64,000 bases of DNA. Source: Diplonema papillatum (lineage: Eukaryota > Euglenozoa > Diplonemea > Diplonemida > Diplonemidae). The stretch is from positions 124,001-188,000 of the forward strand of contig JAPJBO010000281.1 in NCBI GenBank assembly GCA_030068145.1. The letters are read 5' to 3'. This document shows positions 21,151 through 31,124 of the stretch, one piece after another. The position numbers and the translations under genes were made by a program. The first letter of the stretch is position 1. Each line of letters begins with the position of its first letter. The notes below the pieces were generated by a model that worked only from the letters and a program-made list of their open reading frames with translations, did no database searches and was not told where the DNA came from.

Positions 21151-21826
21151 TCAGGCTTCGCCTCTTTGTGCCTGCGGGGTCTTCAACTGCGTGAGACGAT
21201 GGTGGAAGTGGTGCTCGAAGGCGGAAGACGATTCGTCGCGGTTGAAGGACGTCAGAATGCCATATAGATCCACCCACGCGGGATCAGCCTGCACGACGGC
21301 ATCGGCGACACGACGCAGCGTGCGCTGCGCGGCCTCGTCGTGGAACGCGGAGAACTGCAGGTGGACCCCCGCCGCCGCCGCAGCGAGGAGCTGCTGCACG
21401 AACTTGAACACGACGTCCCCTCCGAACACGCCGCAGCCCCACTTTCCGGTCGCGACCAACGGCCTCGCCGCAGGACCCGTCTCACGCCGCGCCGCCCACC
21501 TCGTCGAAGACGCTGCCGGCAGGAACCCGAGAAACGCTTTCATCACGTCGCGATCGATCGTTTCCCTTCGAAACTGGCCGCCCATGTTGGCGTCGATGGC
21601 TACTATATCCTCCGCGGCGGCTTCTAGGGATCGGGTGGGGTCGAGCGCCTGGTAACGGAACGACTCTGCGTAGCCAGTGTATCCCGCGAACACTTGGGCC
21701 CCCTCGATGTACGCCGCCTCAGAGTCCAGGAGGGTCTCGTAGAGGCTGACCGCCAGCATCAGCTCGTGGCGGACGGAAAACATCACCTCTTCCTGTGTGG
21801 CGCTCGAGATGATCTTGTGGATGTGC
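21151..21826 (-). CDS. Exon of an unrecognised gene (3' part duplicated downstream)
   Basis: An open frame of about 225 residues. I extend it upstream of the ATG at 21784-21786 to about 21826, because LHIHKIISSATQEEV reads in frame and is preceded by ACACACAG, a possible acceptor. It contains RHELMLAVSLYETLLDSEAA and a long Ala-rich helical region. No domain is recognised. A poly(A)-tailed repeat lies just upstream, so in this gene that repeat would be inside an intron. The downstream tandem copy supports this strand as the coding one, because the protein-level match is maintained between copies. Confidence 0.55.
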
Positions 21827-21837
21827 AGCCTCCTGTG

Positions 21838-21955
21838 TGTTTTTTTTTTTTTTTTCCCCCGACGACAACTAGTGTCACACTAGCCCACCCGAAGGCAGTT
21901 GATTTCTTTAGGCAGGTTTACTTTACCGGCAGAAAGTTGTTTGGGTTAGCGACTA
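21838..21955 (-). repeat. Poly(A)-tailed repeat copy
   Basis: T tract, CCCCCGACGACAACTAGTGT, CACACTAGCCCACCCGAAGG, TTTCTTTAGGCAGG and GCAGAAAGTTGTTTGGGTTA on the plus strand; nearly identical to the copies at 11.06 and 35.36 kb. Confidence 0.85.
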
Positions 21956-21959
21956 TTTT

Positions 21960-23530
21960 TTTTTAGCCACATGCAATGTGTGAGGAAACTGAACCGCCCA
22001 AGTAGGACCTTCTGATCATGATCATTTGCCAAATTTGCCACCTGACCCCACGTCCAGGATTTGGGCTCAGGGTAGTGCGGTCAACGAAAACTCTAGTTTC
22101 CCTTTCTACTTTCTCCTACTCTCGCGGTGTACAGTTTTTATGTTCCAAATCAGGGCGTTAGCTTGGTCTCCGGCACATTTTCCAAATATGGACCGCCAAC
22201 GGCGTTTTGCGTCCTCACTCAGGATTGGGCTCAACACAGCGCGACGCGACGTATCTTCACGACAATGCTGGGCCCTGAGTGCCTCGGATTGCACATTGGC
22301 CACCTCTGCCGGGGGCCTGGGTGATGGCGGAGTGCCATTTTTTTTCTTCTTTTCCCCGCCGGCTTTTTCCAAATTTGGACTGACAGTCCAAATGTGGATA
22401 TAGAAGCTAATCCCCTGGTTCCAATCGGTCACCGTCTCCTTCTCAGCGAGCCGATGCACTACTATAATAGCACCTAGCTGCACTACCTATTGTACCCCCC
22501 CTCAGCGACAGACTTACCACGAATCACTGCGAACAGCGGTCGTATGCAGGACTGCCTGTCGCGTCTGCGATGCGGATGGATCAGACGATGCAATACATTT
22601 GATGACATGGTGTCCTGTCGCGTGGTTTTTCACACAGACAGAACACTGCCTCTGAAGCATGATTGATGCTCGCGAAGCTATTCACTTTTCAAAGGCCGCG
22701 GAGGTCAGCGGACCGGAGCAACCGGAGAGGGTGTGTGTGTTAAGAACCTATTTTAACGTGGCCCCCCTCTTAGCGAGAGTGCGTCCACGAGAGGGTGTGT
22801 GTGTGCGTTGTGTGGTAACCCGATACGTATGTGTGTGTGTGTGCGATGATGCGTGGCAGCCTGATACGTGTGCGCTGGCTGTCACACGAGCTTGATGCTC
22901 CGCATGGATGCTTGGTGCCGTGTGCCGTGGGCACCGCCCGCTGCACACGGGGATTCGTGTGCGACAATAAAACCCTCGGCAGGGTTTTTTCTGGGGTGGG
23001 CTGGAGTGGGGATTTTCCCCACTCCAGATTCTTGGCGAAAATCTGAGTGGGCTGGAGTGGGTTTTTTTTTTCTGTTCATTGCAGCATCGCCAGAAAAGCT
23101 GCGACCCCACATCGCAACGCAATCGCTCCAGAAGTGCGAAAAAAGGGGCAGAAAAAAGAAGAGAAAGGAAGAAAGAAAAAAAGACGAGACAGGCAGGAAA
23201 TGCAGCACGTGTTGACAACCAACGACGAGACCCACCTGAGAGAGTACAGAACGAGCCCCTGTGCGGCGCCGACGAAAACGAGATGACACTGGAGGAGGTT
23301 CTCAACGGCTTCGTACTAGGTACCAGGAACCGGGATGACAACGCGGCAGAACGGGCATCGTGGCAACCAACAAAGACCTGCAAATCGGTACCCGACGACT
23401 ACGCAAAATCGCCATCCCACCACACCTTGTCAAAAGGGTGGGCATCAGCCGAAACTACCAACATAAAGGAAAAGAAATGGTGCGGGTGTGAAGACAAACA
23501 ATAACAACATAAAAAACGACGGACTGACGT
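21960..23530. other. No gene seen; GT microsatellites and a hairpin
   Basis: GT-rich stretches at about 22728-22760 and 22790-22850. A 12-bp perfect hairpin with a TTT loop at 23001-23027 (CTGGAGTGGGGA). A part-copy of the triple-palindrome repeat near 22645-22680. No coding region is supported. Confidence 0.5.
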
Positions 23531-23533
23531 TCA

Positions 23534-23549
23534 TCGTCGGAAACACAAA
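23534..23549 (+). promoter_or_regulatory. TCGTCGGAAACACA motif before the hAT start codon
   Basis: TCATCGTCGGAAACACAAAC ends one base before the ATG of the transposase frame. The same core stands in front of unrelated genes (see 27421 and 52451). It is either a 5' untranslated element or part of a core promoter. Confidence 0.5.
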
Positions 23550-23551
23550 CA

Positions 23552-26530
23552 ATGTCGCGGCAGGGAACACTTGCAGGGTTTTTTACGCCACTCAAACGTA
23601 AGCGCGAGGACTCGACAGGCGATGAGGCCACAGAGACACCACCAACCCAACAAGGTGATCCACCTTCTCAGCCGACACCTGAAGTACAGCCACCGACACA
23701 ACCCCCTCCTGGACCACTTCAAGCTCAGCCACCTGCCTCTGAACGCCAAGTCCCAGCAAACCAGCAGATCCTCCATAACTACATGGCTTGGTCGGCAGTG
23801 TTGTTGGAAGAGCAAGGAAAACTGCGGGGTTTGACGTGGAAGAGAACAGGGATCGGGTACCTCAAGAAAGCTGATTTCATGGCTCGAGTCCAGGAACACG
23901 ACAAAGGACCGAAACGTCAGCAGCAGGCCACGCAGCAAGCACCACTGCCCGACGCCGACAAAGCATCCGAGGGCTACGACTCCGCCGCCTCGCAGGCTTC
24001 GAGAACGTCGCAGAGCTCAAAGAAGTGGCACACGAAGGTGAGCAAAAAGCAGCTGCGGTGTCAGTTTCCAGGGGTCACTGACGACGTTCTTTGGGCGGGA
24101 AAAGCAGAAGGAGAGGAGGGTTTTGAGTGGAGTGCAGAACCGAAGACATTCATACCGGTGTCGGAACGAACTGTGCCTCCGCACGAAAGAGCGGCAGCAA
24201 GAAAGAAGAAAGAGACGAAGGACCCTGTTCAACCTATCGCTTCGTATGAGCAGTGGGATCTTGAGGTCTCGCGGTTATTGGATCAGAGCGTTGTCGTTGA
24301 AGACCTCGAAAGCTGCGTCGATGAGAAGGATGAGGATTCCGATGCGAGCGATGACTGGGCCAACGACGAACGGTTTGCAAAAGTCAAAGCTCGCTATTCG
24401 TGGCTTGTCGCGGGGCGGCACGGCTACTACTGTGCGCTGTGCCGGCACCACCGGATGCTTCTCCGAGGAATGGGGGGAAAGAAGACCGGGAGTGCTGCAG
24501 AAAAGTGGATTGAAACCCCGTTTGTGAACATGGACAAACTCGGGGAACGATCTACGTCCCATGGGAACACCGCCTCTCACAAGGCAGCTGCAGAGGCAGA
24601 AATGCACCGATTGACCGGCGTGGGTTTGGGGGGTTTGCGAAAGGCCGCAGTGCAGGAAAACCGTCTCCAGCTCATGAAGCTGGTTTGCGTGCTCTATTTT
24701 CTCGTCAAGGAGGGGATAGCCCACACAACCAACTACGAGCCCCTGATCCGTCTCATCACCCGAACCGACACAGATCTCCGGAGCTTTGTGTCTTCCACCC
24801 GTAATGCAACCTACACGAGCACCAACATTGCCACTCAAATCCTGGAGGCAATCGACTGGGTCCTGAGGACCGAAATTGAAGAGCGAGTGAAGAAATCGCC
24901 GTATCTCGCAATTTTGGCTGATGAGACGGAGAATGTGAAGCACCAAGAGGAACTCTCCATCTTCCTTCGTGGAACATCGGAGCGCGGGGTGTGGGACGTC
25001 TTTTGGTGCATGCTTCCATTAGATGCTGGCAAGGATGCCGCAAGTGTCACTAAGCAGCTCATCAAGCGCCTGCGGTACCGTCTCCCACCAGAGGAACTCG
25101 CTCAGGACGCGGCGGTGCCGCCCTTGGGGGCCCCTGTTCCCGCAGAAAAGTTCGTGGCGATTGCACTTAATGGCACGAATACCATGAGCGGTGAGTTTGG
25201 AGGGGTTCAGGCAAGGCTGAAGTGGGAGTACAATGCCTTCGCTGTGTACGTGTGGTGCAGTTCTCACAAACTGCAACTGGCAGTTGTCTGGGCTGCCATG
25301 CTCACCTTTGACGTTCTCAGTTGTGTCAACAGCCTGAGGGACTTGTTCTTCTTCCTCAGGGCGAGTACACAAAGGATGGGACGGTACCGCGACACCATCC
25401 AGGAGGTGAGGGAAAAGGAAAGGTTCAGCCGAATGCCGAACAAAGTCTTGGTTAAAAGCGGTGATACAAGATGGTTGACTAACGAGAGATCGGCTGCTGT
25501 GACCCTTCGCACGTGGCCAGCCATTTACGAAACAATCGAAGACCTCCGGGCAGAGTCCGGAGACGCTCTTTCGACTGGGCTTGTCACACGGTTGCTGTCC
25601 CCGGCATTCATTGCGTCCCTCTTCCTCTTGCGTGAAATCTTTGGGATTGTCTGTCCTCTTTCCCTGCAGCTACAAAAGGGGGCCTCCGCTCTCATCGGTG
25701 TTTCCCGACAAGTTGAAGTTGTAATCAGTTCCATCACTGCCATCAAAGACCTCGCTCCCCCGACCCTGGACCCCCAGTCCATCCAGCCTGCCGACATTGG
25801 CTACCACACGTGGCCGCTGTACTACAATTGGTACATATCCGAGCACGCAAGCGGGAAGACAGTCGGCAAGCAATCGTGGTCCCTTTACCATGCTGCGACT
25901 GGAAAGGTTTACTGTGAGAAGCTAGTCGAGCAGCTCAAAACCCGGTTCAAGGATTACGGTATCGTGAGTGTGCTGGCTCTCTTTGACCCAAAGTACGCGT
26001 TCGGACACGACTGCGATAGTGATGCAGCATTGATCGACACTTTCGTTGAACACTTCACAACGTGCAAAACGGTCCAAGTGACAGGAAAAGAGGACAGACA
26101 TTTCCAGCCGATGTGGAGTGCTGCCCAGGGTCGGGGTGTGAAGCACGAGCTACCCCAATTGCTCAAGACCATTCAGATGACCAAGGAAAGGTGCACAGAT
26201 CCCGAGGCTTTCAGCTTTCAGGATGCCTTGCTTTATGCCATGAAGCACGAGGCGCAAGCACTCCCACGTGCAGTCTCCGCCATGCGGTTGGTCGCCACTT
26301 ATCCCTCAGGGACGAGTGCTGTTGAGCGATCATTCAGTGTTCTCAAAGACACCCTGGATCTTTTAAGGAACCGGCTCACGAGCGGACATTTGGATATGAT
26401 CCTGCGCATCCGTATCGAGGGTCCACCAGAGCTTTCGATGGTCTTTTTGGAGAAGGTTGTTGACCGTTTTGTCGAGATGGTCCCGAGCCGTCGCCTAAAC
26501 TTTGTGCAGGCGAAGGCCAATTCTGCATAG
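23552..26530 (+). CDS. hAT-family transposase
   Basis: A 992-residue uninterrupted frame. A DNA-binding zinc finger of the TTF type lies near 290-355 (YYCALCRHH ... STSHGNTASHKAA). The RNase H-like core carries the expected acidic residues: Asp457 (ILADETENV), Asp638 (KSGDTRWLT) and Glu925 (TSAVERSFS). The last 80 residues form the hAT dimerisation domain (ERSFSVLKDTLDLLRNRLTS). It would cut and paste a DNA element with 8-bp target duplications, but I could not define the ends of the element. The N-terminus has QGTLAGFF (residues 4-11), which fits the PCNA-interacting peptide pattern, followed by the basic LKRKRED. The N-terminal 60-110 region is Pro/Gln-rich. The intact frame suggests recent activity or domestication. 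Confidence 0.9.
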   Translation: MSRQGTLAGFFTPLKRKREDSTGDEATETPPTQQGDPPSQPTPEVQPPTQPPPGPLQAQPPASERQVPANQQILHNYMAWSAVLLEEQGKLRGLTWKRTGIGYLKKADFMARVQEHDKGPKRQQQATQQAPLPDADKASEGYDSAASQASRTSQSSKKWHTKVSKKQLRCQFPGVTDDVLWAGKAEGEEGFEWSAEPKTFIPVSERTVPPHERAAARKKKETKDPVQPIASYEQWDLEVSRLLDQSVVVEDLESCVDEKDEDSDASDDWANDERFAKVKARYSWLVAGRHGYYCALCRHHRMLLRGMGGKKTGSAAEKWIETPFVNMDKLGERSTSHGNTASHKAAAEAEMHRLTGVGLGGLRKAAVQENRLQLMKLVCVLYFLVKEGIAHTTNYEPLIRLITRTDTDLRSFVSSTRNATYTSTNIATQILEAIDWVLRTEIEERVKKSPYLAILADETENVKHQEELSIFLRGTSERGVWDVFWCMLPLDAGKDAASVTKQLIKRLRYRLPPEELAQDAAVPPLGAPVPAEKFVAIALNGTNTMSGEFGGVQARLKWEYNAFAVYVWCSSHKLQLAVVWAAMLTFDVLSCVNSLRDLFFFLRASTQRMGRYRDTIQEVREKERFSRMPNKVLVKSGDTRWLTNERSAAVTLRTWPAIYETIEDLRAESGDALSTGLVTRLLSPAFIASLFLLREIFGIVCPLSLQLQKGASALIGVSRQVEVVISSITAIKDLAPPTLDPQSIQPADIGYHTWPLYYNWYISEHASGKTVGKQSWSLYHAATGKVYCEKLVEQLKTRFKDYGIVSVLALFDPKYAFGHDCDSDAALIDTFVEHFTTCKTVQVTGKEDRHFQPMWSAAQGRGVKHELPQLLKTIQMTKERCTDPEAFSFQDALLYAMKHEAQALPRAVSAMRLVATYPSGTSAVERSFSVLKDTLDLLRNRLTSGHLDMILRIRIEGPPELSMVFLEKVVDRFVEMVPSRRLNFVQAKANSA

Positions 26531-26547
26531 TGGGATCTGTCCCAGGG

Positions 26548-26650
26548 GGGGGGGGGGAATCTTAGTTTAATGTTTAGGCAGAGCACTGCCTCCCATGCAT
26601 GGTTGATGCTAGCACCAAGTCTTCTTCGAGGAAGATGTTGTCTAGGAAAG
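26548..26650 (+). repeat. Triple-palindrome repeat next to a G run
   Basis: G tract, then AATCTTAGTTTAATGTTTAG and three consecutive palindromic words: GGCAGAGCACTGCC, a TTGATGCTAGC half and TCTTCTTCGAGGAAGA. Other copies are at 30118-30215, 36826-36935 and 61772-61860, all in the same orientation. Confidence 0.75.
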
Positions 26651-26712
26651 GGATGCAAGATAGAAAGAGGTAAAAAAGGGGTAAAACGGGGTGGATGGGT
26701 GGGTACGCATAC

Positions 26713-27395
26713 TTGTTGGCGAAGTCGACGACGGCGGTCGTGTCCGCGAAGTCCTCCAAGCGGTTCGCAGCGGAGATGTCGACCGCGGCGGCGACTTGGG
26801 CAGGCGCGATGCAGCCCGGACGGGCGTGTAGCCCGGCAGCCGGGAGGGCCGGCGGCGCTGCGAGTCTGCGGAAGCGGATGGTACGCGCGGTGAGCTGCCG
26901 CTGCGCGCCGGCGGCGTGGCCCTGCCGCAGGTACTCGAAGAAGCAGGCAACCCGCGCCGCGCCGACCGGTTCAAGCGTCCGCATGACGGAGGCCCAGTGC
27001 AGGAGCCCGTAGCCGTCCCTCACCCTGGGCAGCAGCCCCCAGAACGACAGTTCGAGGACTTTTCGGACCTCCAGCGCCGTGTACTCCTCCTTCGACTCCG
27101 TGACATCCGGTGAAGACGACGCGTCCAGAGCGCAAAGGGCGCGAAGGGTCGGGAGCTGCTCGTCGTTCGCGGGGTCGATGACCGAGAGTCGGACGGATTC
27201 CATGGCGGCGACGAAAGCCCGCTCGTCCGCAAAGACGAGCGGAACCGCGCGGGTGAGTCCCGCCAGCGGCGCGTCGGGCTCCGCGCCGTACGCCCGCCGG
27301 ACCGACGAGATCACGTCGTCCGCCTTCTCGAACTTCTTCTCCAGCAGCGTTCGCGCCGCCTGCCACGCGGACCCCAGCGCGATGCGGGCCGTCAT
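26713..27395 (-). CDS. First exon of an unrecognised gene
   Basis: The frame runs from ATG at 27395 for about 227 codons (MTARIALGSAWQAARTLLEK...) to a GTATGC donor after GCCAACAA; beyond it the frame enters a repeat. The sequence is Ala/Arg/Leu-rich and mostly helical, with VRKVLELSFWGLLPR in the middle. I recognise no domain. The motif CGGGGTCGTCGAAAACACA lies 26 bases before the ATG, which supports this start. A fragment of the same coding sequence occurs at 28225-28306. The downstream exons could not be located. Confidence 0.6.
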
Positions 27396-27420
27396 TGCTT
27401 TTTTGGAGTTAAAGCGTTTG

Positions 27421-27440
27421 CTGTGTTTTCGACGACCCCG
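27421..27440 (-). promoter_or_regulatory. CGGGGTCGTCGAAAACACA motif before the 27-kb gene
   Basis: Close match to the motif at the hAT and J-domain gene starts, in the sense of the gene and about 26 bases upstream of its ATG. Confidence 0.5.
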
Positions 27441-27558
27441 TGTGTGTGTGAGTGTGCAGGCTGGTGCCTCTCGACGAGCTTTTTGTGTGTGAACTGTGTT
27501 TTTTTTTTTTTTTTTATTGTGAGGTCCTGCTTTCGTGTGGGCTTTTATTTTTCCTGTT

Positions 27559-27850
27559 GGGTACCAGGGAAAGCCTGCAACACGGGAGCCAAGCTTCACG
27601 TGTTCGGCGGTAGAGCAGAGCCACGGGCCTACGGGTCAAGTGGCTACCGATTTCCCAAACTAAAGCATCAAGGCGTGGCGCACCTTGGGGCTTGGCGCTC
27701 GCGCTGAACACAAGCTCGTCGAGACGGTCAGCCGCAGGGCAGAGCGGACGGGGTTGTGGCACTGTGCTGCCTCCGACTCAAGCTTTGCAAGCTGTGGTTG
27801 ACCGTCACGTTCCTGGACCAGGAGCGGCCTGTTTCTTTTTTCTTCTTCTT
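27559..27850 (+). mobile_element. CT-tailed SINE-like repeat, copy A
   Basis: Begins GGTACCAGGGAAAGCC, contains GTTCGGCGGTAGAGCAGAGC, TCAAGTGGCTACCGATTTCC and CCTGGACCAGGAGCGGCC, and ends in a T/C-rich tail. The flanks share TYCTGTTGRG, a probable target duplication (left 27554-27562, right 27860-27868). Copies B and C are at 47.99 and 49.9-50.2 kb. Confidence 0.75.
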
Positions 27851-28224
27851 TCTTTCTTTCTGTTGAGTGCAGTGTGCGCGCGATCAGCCGGCTTGGCGGC
27901 TGATTAAATTCCGAGCCTTTTTCAACAGTGCAAGCTTTGGCTACGCCGCCCATGGAGCGGAATCAGCTGACGCACAAGCCGGGCAGATGCAAAAACCGTC
28001 CGATCGGCAGACCTTCCAAAGATCAGCCGGCTGATTATCAGCCGGTCAGTTTTGCAAGAATTTGTTTTCCGGCTGAAATCAGCCGCTTTTTCCTTAGCGC
28101 GAACACTGGTTGAGTGTGTGTATTTGAGTCATTTTTTGACAGCAATTTGCGTCAGATTGGTTCCTTCTGGCAAGGTCTCTCCCGGCCGACAGCAAGTTTC
28201 GCACAAGCCCGCCGGAGATGTCTG

Positions 28225-28306
28225 AGACGTGTACTCCTCCTTCGACTCCGCAACATCCGGTGAAGATGGCGCGTCCTGCAACGCAAAGGGCGCGAAGATT
28301 TACCCT
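28225..28306 (-). pseudogene. Fragment of the 27-kb gene exon
   Basis: GTGTACTCCTCCTTCGACTC and CATCCGGTGAAGA followed by GCAAAGGGCGCGAAG repeat 27077-27150 with a few changes. About 80 bases only; there is no reason to think it is translated. Confidence 0.75.
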
Positions 28307-28309
28307 GTT

Positions 28310-29570
28310 TCATTTTCAGGTCCGGAACTCTGATCAACAACTTGCCTACGTCTTTTCAGCTTGCACAATACAGTGGACAAGCAAGCTGCGGCAGGTTCTG
28401 AGTTAGCGGCAGCAAGATTGTGTAGTACAGTACTGTACTATAAAAACGTGTGAAGCAAAGAGAAAACCGGCACGTGTCCGAGCACACGGCATAAGGCTCA
28501 CATCAGTAAAGCAGTGCGCGTGAGCTGATGCGCGAAGCGGTGGGCTCTTTGTCAGAAAACGAATGCCTTTTTTTCCGCGTTTCGAAAAAGAATTTGATTT
28601 GTTGCATGTGTCCCGTCGCGCCGGGAGACATCAAGTCTCCCGCACCTAGGCGTGGGGACGGGCGTAACAATCCTAATATGATCACTGCCAAGTGTGTTCG
28701 TAGTTTTATAAACGCGCGACAAGGGCATCGCTCGCGTAGTTGACGGCCGATGTGAGGATACGGCAGAACAACGGCAAAAGTATAGCGCTGGTAGCTGATG
28801 GGGGTGCAAAGATACACCAGAGCATCTTAGACCCTCGCTTAATGTGTAGTCGTGAGTTAAAGAACGATGCGAAGTTACGCAGGACAACACAAAGCAATAT
28901 TTATGGTGGCCGATGGGGCGGGCAGAGAGGTGCGCCTGATCATCTTGGAATACCACCAGTGTATCGCCGACGGCCTTCTTGTACATGCCCTGAGAACAGC
29001 AGCAGAAGCAGGGTGGTTTTCGCCGTTTTCAGTAAAACGGGGCCTGAAGGCCGAGAAAGTCCGGCGCTCCTCCTTGGCGTGTCGCTGACGTGCACTACTA
29101 ATGTCGTCGGCATGCTTGCTAATGCCGCCGGCGCTTCTTGCTGCCGTTGATATGCCATCCATGACCATGTGCAATCCTCCCTTTCCATTCTGCCACAGCT
29201 GCCTCGGATTCTTCTTCGGAATCCGAGCATTTGGCTGCTCCTCCACGGGCTCAGTGGTGCAGCAACCATGATACAAATTTTGGTTTCTCTGGCGGAAAGA
29301 AAAATTTGCTTGGATTCGGGTGCTGAGCCTGTCGCCAAGGCCGAGCTGTCACCGAATGTTCCATAGTTGCCCGCTACCATGCGCTGGCAGTTTCAAGTCC
29401 GTTCCCTTGACTGCTGTTTCGCCAGATAGTAGGTTGGGACAGAAGGAATCGCATTGGTCCCTTCATGCGCGTCTTTAATTAGAAGCCGAGGCATTTGGCT
29501 ACCGTAAGAGAGTCTTGGTTACTCCGCTGCCCGCCGGCTTTCGGGCGGCTGAACATGGAGGGTTGATGAG
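28310..29570. other. No gene seen; minor repeats and a hairpin
   Basis: About 28325-28400 matches part of the repeat at 42.46 and 54.64 kb (GCCTACGTCTTTTCAGCTTG). A hairpin with a 9-bp stem lies at about 29203-29228 (CTCGGATTC and its complement around TTCTTCG). The block TTGCTTGGATTCGGGYGCTG is shared between 29308 and 30780. Confidence 0.45.
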
Positions 29571-29574
29571 CTGG

Positions 29575-29755
29575 ACGGGGGTCTCCGCGCCTGGGCCGCC
29601 GGGTGGATTGCAAGAACGTGCTTGGAATGGATATGCGCTCAACACCGCACTGGTCCCGTCTGCGCCGTGGTTCGGTCCTTTAAGCCACGGACACACAAGG
29701 CGGACCATCATCAGCGCGGAACCTGAGTGTCTGCAGACAGGTAGCTCGTCACAGC
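29575..29755 (+). repeat. Interspersed repeat (AAGAACGTGCTTGGAATGGA family)
   Basis: Shares ATATGYGCTCAACACCGCAC, TGGTCCCGTCTGCGCCG and GAACCTGAGTGTCTGCAGAC with 63500-63650, and partially with 46345-46460 and 61866-61885. GGTTCGGTCC is vaguely like a polymerase III B box, but no A box is clear. Confidence 0.6.
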
Positions 29756-29812
29756 CAGGACCACCCGTGCTACCAGAGCACAGGCGAACCTGTCACTGGG
29801 CCCCCGGGCCGA

Positions 29813-30008
29813 CTAAGACTTGGGCTTCGGCTTGTCCGCGTCCACGCGTTCGCTTTCGCTCTGCAAGAGATTGACGACCCCTTGTCGGAGGTAAAGGTCG
29901 TTCACGAAGGCGTCCTTCAGATACTTGACTGTGTGTTTGAATGCGAGGGGATGCCGCTGAATCGCCTCCCGCCCGGCGCCAAGCCCGGACCCAGCGACGA
30001 AACTGAGC
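29813..30008 (-). CDS. Possible 3'-terminal exon of an unknown gene
   Basis: After a CTCTCCTGTCTGCAG acceptor, the minus frame reads PLSFVAGSGLGAGREAIQRH and continues through FKHTVKYLKDAFVNDLYLRQ to a Lys/Pro-rich end and a stop at 29813. The balanced composition and good acceptor suggest a real last exon. The upstream exon might be the frame near 30440-30650 (SIAVAADAGMVKVAQKLVAT), but the join is unproven. Confidence 0.4.
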
Positions 30009-30117
30009 GGCTGCAGACAGGAGAGCGGTGTGAGACTGGTTGCGGGGGGCTCTAGACCGGTCCATGGTGCGAGCTTGCTGGGTTCCGTGACGTTCTGTGC
30101 GCGTATAACAGCCGGGG

Positions 30118-30215
30118 AGAAATTTTTTTTAAAGTTTGATGTTTGGGCAGAGCACTGCCTCTCGTGCATAGCCTCAACTCTTCTTCGAAGAAGATGTTGT
30201 CTAGAAAAGGGGGCC
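30118..30215 (+). repeat. Triple-palindrome repeat copy
   Basis: GTTTGATGTTTGGGCAGAGC ACTGCCTCTC and CTTCTTCGAAGAAG, the last a perfect palindrome, followed by ATGTTGTCTAG as in the 26.5-kb copy. The central palindrome is reduced here. Confidence 0.7.
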
Positions 30216-30344
30216 ACCGGGTACAACACGCCTTGATGCGGTGGTTTGGAAAACGTTTGGTCGTTCGACCCGTAGCCATGGCTCTGCAGCACTCACAGTT
30301 TCACTGAGGGAGTTGATGCACACCACGAAGGTCGATTAGAGTTT

Positions 30345-30392
30345 TGCGGTTAGAATGCAAAGAATCTGTAGCGATAATCTGCATCGATTAGA
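30345..30392 (-). mobile_element. Tiny LINE-3 3' end fragment
   Basis: GTTAGAATGCAAAGAATCTG and GATAATCTGCATCG match the LINE-3 3' untranslated end (60409-60450) in reverse. The CTCTAATCGACC in its tail resembles the 10-base repeat found at other LINE-3 ends. Confidence 0.65.
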
Positions 30393-30677
30393 GAACTTCA
30401 CACAGCCCCCAAGCTCGTTTCGCCGGGTTAAGGCAGTCACTCAACATTCCCAAGCTCGCTACGTCTGTTGCTCGCGGGAGAAAGGTTGCTGCCCCTGCCA
30501 GATGAGCCCGATTGTTCTGCGCGAGAGGACCAGAGAGAAAAGTCATACTGTCGGGCACGACGTTGAACCCCAACTCCTTTTTCGTTGCCACCAGTTTTTG
30601 TGCGACCTTCACCATCCCGGCATCTGCGGCCACGGCGATCGATAGACTACGTTGTGAGTGTGCTTGCAGTTGCCATG

Positions 30678-30699
30678 AAGGGGGGGGGGGGGGGGGGGA
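30678..30699 (+). repeat. Poly-G tract
   Basis: About 20 consecutive G directly beside the rRNA scrap. Confidence 0.9.
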
Positions 30700-30716
30700 G
30701 GCAGAAGGAGGGAAGC

Positions 30717-30772
30717 CTGCTGCAGGTTCACCTACAGCAACCTTGTTACGACTTTTGCTTCCTGTAGCTGAG
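30717..30772 (-). rRNA. 3' end of small-subunit rRNA (fragment)
   Basis: The minus strand reads GGAAGCAAAAGTCGTAACAA, GGTTGCTGTAGGTGAACC and TGCAGCAGG, the terminal 50 or so bases of 18S rRNA. The GCTGTAGG variant is the basis for suggesting a euglenozoan. Upstream sequence is not rRNA, so this is a scrap and not a gene. Confidence 0.85.
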
Positions 30773-31124
30773 AAACATTGCTTGGATTCGGGCGCTGAAC
30801 TTGTTGCCAAGAACGAGCTTCCCTCTCCCACTCTTTGGTCTTACCGTGTGGAGCTCATCGTGCACGGCGACTGCGCTCGTGGACGTACCTCTGATGAACC
30901 CCCCTGTTTCCAGGGTGTTCTACGTTTTATACGGTCCTAAGAGCTTCCCTTGAACTGCTAACCACAGCGTATGACCTCAGGAAAACAGGTTGGGGCAGGT
31001 GGGGGGTGCTCAACGTTCTTGGGCTATGCGCATATATTGTGCCAGGTTAGTTTGCGGGTTACCCTTTTACCGGTTAGGGTTTTATGTCTCCAAATTCTTG
31101 TATTACCGCAATTGGATTAATGTT

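Noticed and set aside
22868-23504. Small plus-strand genes upstream of the hAT transposase
   Set aside because: The frames run through simple GT and A-rich sequence and a hairpin, with no domain or conserved start.
26713-27395. Assignment of the 27-kb exon to poly(ADP-ribose) glycohydrolase
   Set aside because: A vague likeness in a helical stretch only; no catalytic motif is visible in this exon.
29640-29700. Polymerase III box or tRNA-derived SINE head in the 29.6-kb repeat
   Set aside because: GGTTCGGTCC is a weak B-box match and no A box or cloverleaf is found.
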